Positions 59,273 to 64,000 of a stretch of 64,000 nucleotides of DNA are shown here, piece after piece. The position numbers and the translations under genes were made by a program. Numbering within the stretch: the stretch's first letter is position 1; every line of letters begins with the position of its first letter. Source of the stretch: JBCFBK01 sp050173895 (GTDB lineage: Bacteria; Bacteroidota; Bacteroidia; Bacteroidales; Prolixibacteraceae); the NCBI GenBank assembly GCA_050173895.1, contig JBFXKJ010000001.1, positions 1 through 64,000 on the forward strand, in the 5' to 3' direction. The notes beneath the pieces are model-generated. The model was not told the DNA's origin. It ran no database searches and saw only the letters and a list, made by a program, of their open reading frames with translations.

Positions 59273-60988
59273 CTACTGAGCACTCTTTATTTCGAATGTT
59301 CCGGTCAGCTCTTCACTTTCCTTGTACCCATACCGTACCGCTTTAGCCCTGATCGTGTATGTTCCCGCATCAAGCCGGATCGCACCGGTGTAAAGTTTCC
59401 ACCGGGGATTCTCACCCTCTTCAAACGTATAGACTAACGAAGCGCCGTGAGTCGGACAAAAAAGTGACAATGTCATCGGAGCTGTGAATGTTCCTCCTTC
59501 CCGGTGGTTTTTTGAAAACCTTTCTTCAGGCGAATTAAAGATAAACCAGGGTTTATCCGTTACCGGCTGTTTCTTGCCCGGCCACATCATTTCAATCATC
59601 TCCGGTTCATTCATTCTTCCCATGTCGTTTGTTTCGATCATCCACTGGTCGAGCAGTTGGCGCATGTTTTTCAGAATGTCCCTGTACTCCGGCGAGCTTG
59701 CCATGTTGATTAGCTGGTACGGATCTTTTTTTACGTCGTAGAGTTCTTCAGGAGGACGGGTGCCGGTCATCCACTTTTGCTGATCGGTTGTAAGTTTCCC
59801 TTCCGCATCAAGGCGCAACATTTCCTGCATGATCGGCATCTTCGACAGATAAGGGATCCAGATGTTATAGCTGGTATTGGTGTAGAAATTGCGGATATAA
59901 AGGTGATCCCGGTTACGCACGGCCCGGATCATATCGTATGACTCATCTACCCGGTCGCGAGCTGCAAAGATGTATTGCCGTCCATTCGCCGGGTCGTCAT
60001 ATTTCCCAAGGAACGGCCTGCCCTGCATGTGCGCCGGCGGACAAATACCGGCAAGAGAGAGTGCAGTGGGACCAAGGTCGATCGAACTGATTAACCGGTT
60101 GTCGACCGTCCCTTTTTTATACCCGTCGGGAAATTTCACAATCAGGGGAATGTGCAGGCCTGAATCATAGAGCCACCGTTTGGCACGGGGAAGCCCGTCG
60201 CCGTGATCACCCCAGAAAAAGATGATCGTGTTATCGAGTTCGCCTTCCGATTCCAGTTCATCGAGCAGCTTACCGGCCCATTCATCAAGGTTTGCGATAT
60301 TATCATATTGTTTGGCGATATTTTTCCGCACGGTTTCGTTATCCGGATAATAAGGGGGGACAACCACTTTGGAGGGGTCCGTTTTCACGTCGCTGATATC
60401 CCATGCCTGACTTTCGTGTGTTCCGGTATAGTTGAAAACGGCAAAAAAAGGTTGCTTTTTATCCTGCCGGTTTTTATAATGGGCTTTTTTGCCGCATTCG
60501 TCCCATATGCTGGCCGGGACCGGGTCGCGGGCGAATTGATAATCTGTTTTGCTGTTATTGGTACAATAATAGCCGGCAGCACGCATGTATTCGGTGAACG
60601 CCTTGACATAATGGGGCGGAACGGCTGTGAAAGTCAACGGATCTTCAACACTGCGACGATACGAAGTGGTCCGCATATGCATACACCCGATCGAAGTCTG
60701 GTACATACCGGTGATGATCCCGGCCCGTACGGGCGCACAAATGGCAGCAGTCGTATAGACATTGCCAAATACGATACCCTGCTTTGCTAAACGATCAAGC
60801 TGAGGTGTCCGGGCCACCGGATCGCCATAGCATCCCAGCCGGGGACTGATATCTTCGGTCGAAATCCAGATTATATTCGGTGATTTCACGAGTGTTTGTT
60901 CCTGAGCCTGGACCGGATACGCAAAACCGGCAATGACTGCAGGAATGATTCCGGACAAAACGGGCTTCCTGATTGTTCTGATCTTCAT
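59273..60988 (-). CDS. Sulfatase with C-terminal chitobiase-like domain
   Basis: A 571-residue exported sulfatase (signal ending near PVQAQ). Metal-binding Glu45-Asp46 is in WISTEDISPRLG; the first residue of the usual DD pair is Glu. The formylglycine motif is CAPVR (Cys84), with Val where Ser is more common, but CxPxR is intact; FFWGDHGDGLPRAKRW holds the second metal block. The last 80 residues (MTLSLFCPTHGASLVYTFEEG to the end) are of the chitobiase/beta-hexosaminidase C-terminal type, an Ig-like module. The start at 60988 is chosen because the longer reading from 61021 overlaps a perfect -7 element. N-sulfoglucosamine or similar sulfohydrolase is possible but not proved. Confidence 0.9.
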   Translation of the reverse strand: MKIRTIRKPVLSGIIPAVIAGFAYPVQAQEQTLVKSPNIIWISTEDISPRLGCYGDPVARTPQLDRLAKQGIVFGNVYTTAAICAPVRAGIITGMYQTSIGCMHMRTTSYRRSVEDPLTFTAVPPHYVKAFTEYMRAAGYYCTNNSKTDYQFARDPVPASIWDECGKKAHYKNRQDKKQPFFAVFNYTGTHESQAWDISDVKTDPSKVVVPPYYPDNETVRKNIAKQYDNIANLDEWAGKLLDELESEGELDNTIIFFWGDHGDGLPRAKRWLYDSGLHIPLIVKFPDGYKKGTVDNRLISSIDLGPTALSLAGICPPAHMQGRPFLGKYDDPANGRQYIFAARDRVDESYDMIRAVRNRDHLYIRNFYTNTSYNIWIPYLSKMPIMQEMLRLDAEGKLTTDQQKWMTGTRPPEELYDVKKDPYQLINMASSPEYRDILKNMRQLLDQWMIETNDMGRMNEPEMIEMMWPGKKQPVTDKPWFIFNSPEERFSKNHREGGTFTAPMTLSLFCPTHGASLVYTFEEGENPRWKLYTGAIRLDAGTYTIRAKAVRYGYKESEELTGTFEIKSAQ

Positions 60989-61018
60989 AAGAAAAGGTTT
61001 GGTATTCAAAAATAAAAA

Positions 61019-61026
61019 CAAATCTA
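61019..61026 (-). promoter_or_regulatory. -7 element of the sulfatase promoter
   Basis: On the minus strand this reads TAGATTTG, a perfect TAnnTTTG, about 30 bases from the start at 60988. It decides against the upstream start at 61021. Confidence 0.6.
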
Positions 61027-61266
61027 AACAAAATCAAAATGAGTGGCAGAATAAGACCTGCATGCTCCTGAAAAAAGGTTGTTAGTTTGTTAGTCAACAC
61101 AGATCAGAATGTGTGGCGGTACGCATAATTTTTCATGTTTTATTTTTTTCATTGATTCTTATTATGTATGTTGCCGTCCTGTATTCATTTACTACAGAAT
61201 TGATGATCTGTAAATAAAAAACAAAACTGCCTGTCATTCAAAAAGGCGATGAAAATAAGGGAAGTT

Positions 61267-61626
61267 ATGCAAAAAGTATTAATCATTTTTAACCGGGAGC
61301 CATACGACAGTACGGACGTTACCTGGAATGGACTGCGGCTCGCTGATACATTAAAGAAAAAGGGGCACGAGGTAAGAATTTTTCTGATGAATGACGCGGT
61401 GGATCTCGCACGCGACGCGTGCAAACCGCCTCAGGGATATGACCAGGACCTGTCGCAAATGCTTAGGGACTTGATTGGGAAAGGCGTACCGGTTGAGGTT
61501 TGCGGGACCTGCATGGCCCGTTGTGGCCTTTATAAAAACCACCCGTATTTCGAAGGAGCAAATAAATCGACCATGGCATTCCTGGCTGATTGGGTAGCTG
61601 ACAGTGACAAGGTGGTCACATTCTAA
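61267..61626 (+). CDS. DsrE-family protein
   Basis: A small protein of 119 residues (from the ATG at 61267; an in-frame ATG at 61249 adds six). It has the DsrE/DsrF-like alpha/beta pattern: VLIIFNREPYDSTDVTWNGL, RLADTLKKKGHEVRIFLMND, and a cysteine-rich VEVCGTCMARCGL segment with three Cys. Members bind sulfane sulfur or act in tRNA thiolation and sulfur trafficking. This form, with CGTC-x3-C, may carry sulfur or arsenic-reactive thiols. It is convergent with the arsenic-gene operon, so a link is only suggestive. Confidence 0.82.
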   Translation: MQKVLIIFNREPYDSTDVTWNGLRLADTLKKKGHEVRIFLMNDAVDLARDACKPPQGYDQDLSQMLRDLIGKGVPVEVCGTCMARCGLYKNHPYFEGANKSTMAFLADWVADSDKVVTF

Positions 61627-61651
61627 ATCAGTCCGGATAGATATTTTTGAC

Positions 61652-61668
61652 GTCCACGTTTCGTGGAC
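61652..61668. terminator. Short hairpin between convergent genes
   Basis: GTCCACG, loop TTT, CGTGGAC: a perfect 7-base-pair stem between the DsrE gene and the cation-transporter gene. It may end transcription from both sides, although the flanking T-runs are weak. Confidence 0.4.
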
Positions 61669-61689
61669 AAACAATGTTTATGGACAAAC

Positions 61690-62331
61690 TTAGTGCTCGC
61701 AGTGGCAACTGAGGCTTTCGCTCCTGGCCTTTTCAAACGATTCCCTGCCCTCTGAGAATGCAAACCAGGCAATACCCAGTGAGCCGGCAATATCGAACCA
61801 GCCGATCGCAAAAAGCTCGTACAGGATGCTTGAAGCAAGCAAAATAAAGGACAGGTAGAAGCAGGTTTTGGTGCAGTTTGCATCCATGATGATGGCATCG
61901 GAATGCAACTTTTTGCCCACCCGCAGTTTCCAGGTCATTAAAATATACATTGTGAGAATGGATAATGCGGATATAACGATACCTGCAATGGTGGTTTCGG
62001 GTTTGGTCCCTGCAATCCCGTTCAGCACGGATCCGGCGATCAGTCCGGCAGCCAGGATATAGAAGGCAGTCCCGGTTATTTTAAGCGCCTGCCGTTCGAA
62101 TTTGTCGTTTGAGCTGACATCGTGAATGCCTGCTCTTCTCATCCGGACAATCATGTGAAGAATGCCGACGCCCGAGAGAACTTCCACAAAGCTGTCGACC
62201 CCGAATCCTAAAAGTGCAAGCGTGTCATCGTTGATACCGAAAAATACGGAAACCACTCCTTCGGCGATATTGTAGACAATGGTTACAACTGCAAGGATGA
62301 AGGCTGTTTGGATTAATTTTTCTTTATGCAT
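61690..62331 (-). CDS. Cation-efflux-like membrane protein in the arsenic gene group
   Basis: A 213-residue membrane protein with about six spans. It resembles the cation diffusion facilitator fold: the first pair of spans (IVYNIAEGVVSVFFG, LALLGFGVDSFVEVLSGVGI) has the acidic residues that sit at the metal site in CDF proteins, and a His-containing span (LHSDAIIMDANCT) follows. It lacks the long C-terminal cytoplasmic domain. The end carries several His and Cys (SCHCEH), a metal-binding tail. A candidate -7 element (TATCTTTA, minus strand, 62351-62358) lies upstream. It could export a divalent metal or an arsenic-related species. Confidence 0.75.
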   Translation of the reverse strand: MHKEKLIQTAFILAVVTIVYNIAEGVVSVFFGINDDTLALLGFGVDSFVEVLSGVGILHMIVRMRRAGIHDVSSNDKFERQALKITGTAFYILAAGLIAGSVLNGIAGTKPETTIAGIVISALSILTMYILMTWKLRVGKKLHSDAIIMDANCTKTCFYLSFILLASSILYELFAIGWFDIAGSLGIAWFAFSEGRESFEKARSESLSCHCEH

Positions 62332-62413
62332 AATTTGTCCTCTCCGGGCTTAAAGATAGCGAATTAAAATTGCAGGGGTTTGGGCCTGCATGACTTTTTG
62401 CCGATATCCCGGC

Positions 62414-63457
62414 TTAATATCTCCACCTGTTGGCCAGGGCCACCAGCGACAGCATGACGGGAACTTCAACCAGCACCCCAACCACCGTTACCAGGGCCGC
62501 CGGCGATTGTAATCCGAACAAGGCAATAGCCACGGCAACGGCCAGTTCGAAAAAGTTGCTGGCGCCGATCATGGCTGCCGGCGAGCAGATGGCATGGGGA
62601 AGCTTTAATTTCCGGCCCCCGATCCAGGTGATGAAGAAAATAAAGTAGGTCTGAATGACCAGCGGAATGGCAACCAGAACGATAATCAGCGGATTTTGGG
62701 TGATGGTGTTTCCCTGGAAAGCGAAAAGTAAAACCAGAGTAAGCAGCAGTGCCACAATCGACACGGGCTTGAACTTCGGCAGGAAATTTTCTTTAAACCA
62801 CTGTTCGCCCTTTCGCCCGATAAGTGTTTTGTGGGTGATATACCCCGCGACCAGAGGAACGACCACAAATACGACCACGCTTGCAACCAGAGTATGATAC
62901 GGAATCCGGACATTGGTTATTCCCAGCAAAAAACCGACAATCGGCACGAAGGCCACGAGGATGATCAGGTCATTGACGGAAACCTGTACCAGCGTATAGT
63001 TGGGATCGCCATCGGTGAGGTAACTCCACACAAAAACCATGGCCGTACACGGGGCTGCACCCAGCAAGATGGCGCCGGCTATGTATTCTCCGGCAAGTTC
63101 GGGCTGAATAACAGCGGCATAGATCTTCGAAAAGAAGATCCATGCAAAAAAGGCCATGGTGAATGGCTTGATCAGCCAGTTGACGACCACCGTCAGGATC
63201 AGTCCTTTGGGGCGCTTCCCGACGGTTTTAATACTCGAAAAATCAACCTGCAGCATCATCGGATAGATCATCATCCAGATCAGGACAGCTACCGGGAGGT
63301 TGACCCCGTAAATTTCCAGTTTGCTCAGAAATTGTACACTTTCGCCCGAAAGACTGCCAATGATAATTCCGGCGCCTATGCAAAGAGCGACCCATAAAGT
63401 GAGGTATTTTTCAAAAAAGCCGATCCGCTTTTTACCCGTGGCCATAGCGTTATTCAT
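62414..63457 (-). CDS. Arsenite efflux permease, ACR3 family
   Basis: A 347-residue membrane protein with about ten spans. ACR3 signatures: FFEKYLTLWVALCIGAGI at the start, the conserved Cys in ILLGAAPCTAMVFVWSYLTDGDPNYTLVQ-type segment (GAAPCTAMVFVWS), and the Glu in GASNFFELAVAVAI. ACR3 pumps arsenite out using proton motive force. The start ATG overlaps the stop of the preceding arsM gene as ATGA, so the two are translationally coupled. Confidence 0.95.
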   Translation of the reverse strand: MNNAMATGKKRIGFFEKYLTLWVALCIGAGIIIGSLSGESVQFLSKLEIYGVNLPVAVLIWMMIYPMMLQVDFSSIKTVGKRPKGLILTVVVNWLIKPFTMAFFAWIFFSKIYAAVIQPELAGEYIAGAILLGAAPCTAMVFVWSYLTDGDPNYTLVQVSVNDLIILVAFVPIVGFLLGITNVRIPYHTLVASVVVFVVVPLVAGYITHKTLIGRKGEQWFKENFLPKFKPVSIVALLLTLVLLFAFQGNTITQNPLIIVLVAIPLVIQTYFIFFITWIGGRKLKLPHAICSPAAMIGASNFFELAVAVAIALFGLQSPAALVTVVGVLVEVPVMLSLVALANRWRY

Positions 63458-64000
63458 TTAATGCCATTTACGGTGATGCTGAAAATTCCCATATTGCTTT
63501 TCTTCAGCAACTGCAACTCATCCTGGCTGATGTAATTCAGCATGATGGAGTCGGGGATTTCGATCGCCTTTTCTTTTTTGATTTCGACAGCATGAAAGCC
63601 TTTGGCCCGGATCAGGTCGAGGTACGCGTTTTTTTGAACGGCGCCTGAAACACAACCGGCATACATTTCGGCGGCTTGACTGAGTTTTTCAGGGAGTTGC
63701 CCAATCAACACCACATCGGAGATGCAGAAGTGCCCTCCCGGTTTCAATACCCGGTATATTTCGCTGAAAGCTTTTTCTTTGTCCGGGACCAGGTTTAAAA
63801 CGCAATTGCTGATGACCACATCAAATGTGTTATCGGGCAAAGGCATTTCCTCAATGTCGCCCTTTATAAACTGAATATTGCTGAATCCTGTTTTTTGAAG
63901 GTTTGCATTTGCTTTTTCGACCATGGCATCGGTAAAATCAATGCCTGTAACACGACCTTCATCGCCCGTAAGCGTTCGCGCCACGAAGCAGTCGTTCCCG
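63454..64000 (-). CDS. arsM: Arsenite S-adenosylmethionine methyltransferase, 5' end outside the window
   Basis: The frame runs off the right edge (it reads GNDCFVARTLTGDEG from the last bases), so only about 182 residues of the C-terminal part are seen. The SAM-binding motif (VTGIDFTDAMVEKANANL), the arsenite-binding Cys in GNDCF, SNCVLNLVPD and AGCVSGA, and the final ISDVVL and IFSITVNGIK match ArsM. It methylates arsenite to volatile or less toxic forms. It is upstream of acr3 and the transporter in one operon. Residues before GNDCF, including the rest of the SAM site, lie outside. Confidence 0.93.
   Translation of the reverse strand, partial: GNDCFVARTLTGDEGRVTGIDFTDAMVEKANANLQKTGFSNIQFIKGDIEEMPLPDNTFDVVISNCVLNLVPDKEKAFSEIYRVLKPGGHFCISDVVLIGQLPEKLSQAAEMYAGCVSGAVQKNAYLDLIRAKGFHAVEIKKEKAIEIPDSIMLNYISQDELQLLKKSNMGIFSITVNGIK

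Overview
The window is a bacterial chromosome segment, almost certainly from the Bacteroidota (probably Bacteroidales/Marinilabiliales; the family level is inference). The evidence is a SusC/SusD pair with a FecR anti-sigma and an ECF sigma factor, a DUF2490 protein, several exported sulfatases and glycosidases, and repeated perfect copies of the Bacteroidota -7 promoter element TAnnTTTG in front of genes. Nearly every base is coding. No tRNA, rRNA, CRISPR array, insertion sequence or phage gene was seen.

Layout. 1-7010: housekeeping and small genes (end of a beta-helix protein, an EEP-fold hydrolase, CCA-adding enzyme, thioredoxin, MurF, IspF, a CoA-binding protein, a thioredoxin-like protein). 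7012-11206: a TPR sensor histidine kinase, then LemA and two TPM-domain proteins. 11244-20582: a LacI regulator and a complete myo-inositol catabolic operon in the order iolJ-B-C-D-A-E-G, with a near-perfect LacI-type operator between regulator and operon. It is followed by two exported phosphoesterases that may feed it inositol from phospholipid head groups. 24315-24675: remnants of an ECF sigma/FecR pair. 24931-28694: two sulfatases behind a promoter and a long perfect hairpin.

28715-36016 is the most interesting locus: a six-gene operon for a membrane complex of the hydrogenase-4/complex I type (HyfB, C, E, F, G, I-like). The large subunit has lost both pairs of NiFe-binding cysteines. The small subunit has lost three of the four ligands of the proximal [4Fe-4S] cluster, but keeps one ferredoxin-type cluster motif. 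The proton-channel residues of the membrane arm are kept. This resembles the 'energy-converting hydrogenase related' (Ehr) complexes, whose reaction is unknown.

36210-43418: exonuclease III and a histidine-degradation operon (hutH-hutU-hutI-ftcD) ending in formimino transfer to tetrahydrofolate. 43566-45956: a stand-alone TonB-dependent receptor. 46351-61000: a polysaccharide utilisation locus with GH29 alpha-fucosidase, GH92 alpha-mannosidase, an amidohydrolase, SusD, SusC with an STN signalling domain, FecR, ECF sigma, a second truncated sigma gene and a third sulfatase. The target is probably a fucose- and mannose-containing, possibly sulfated, glycan. 61267-64000: a DsrE-family protein and the arsenic genes arsM, acr3 and a cation-efflux-like transporter; arsM runs off the window.

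All functions are read from motifs and gene context only; no database search was run.
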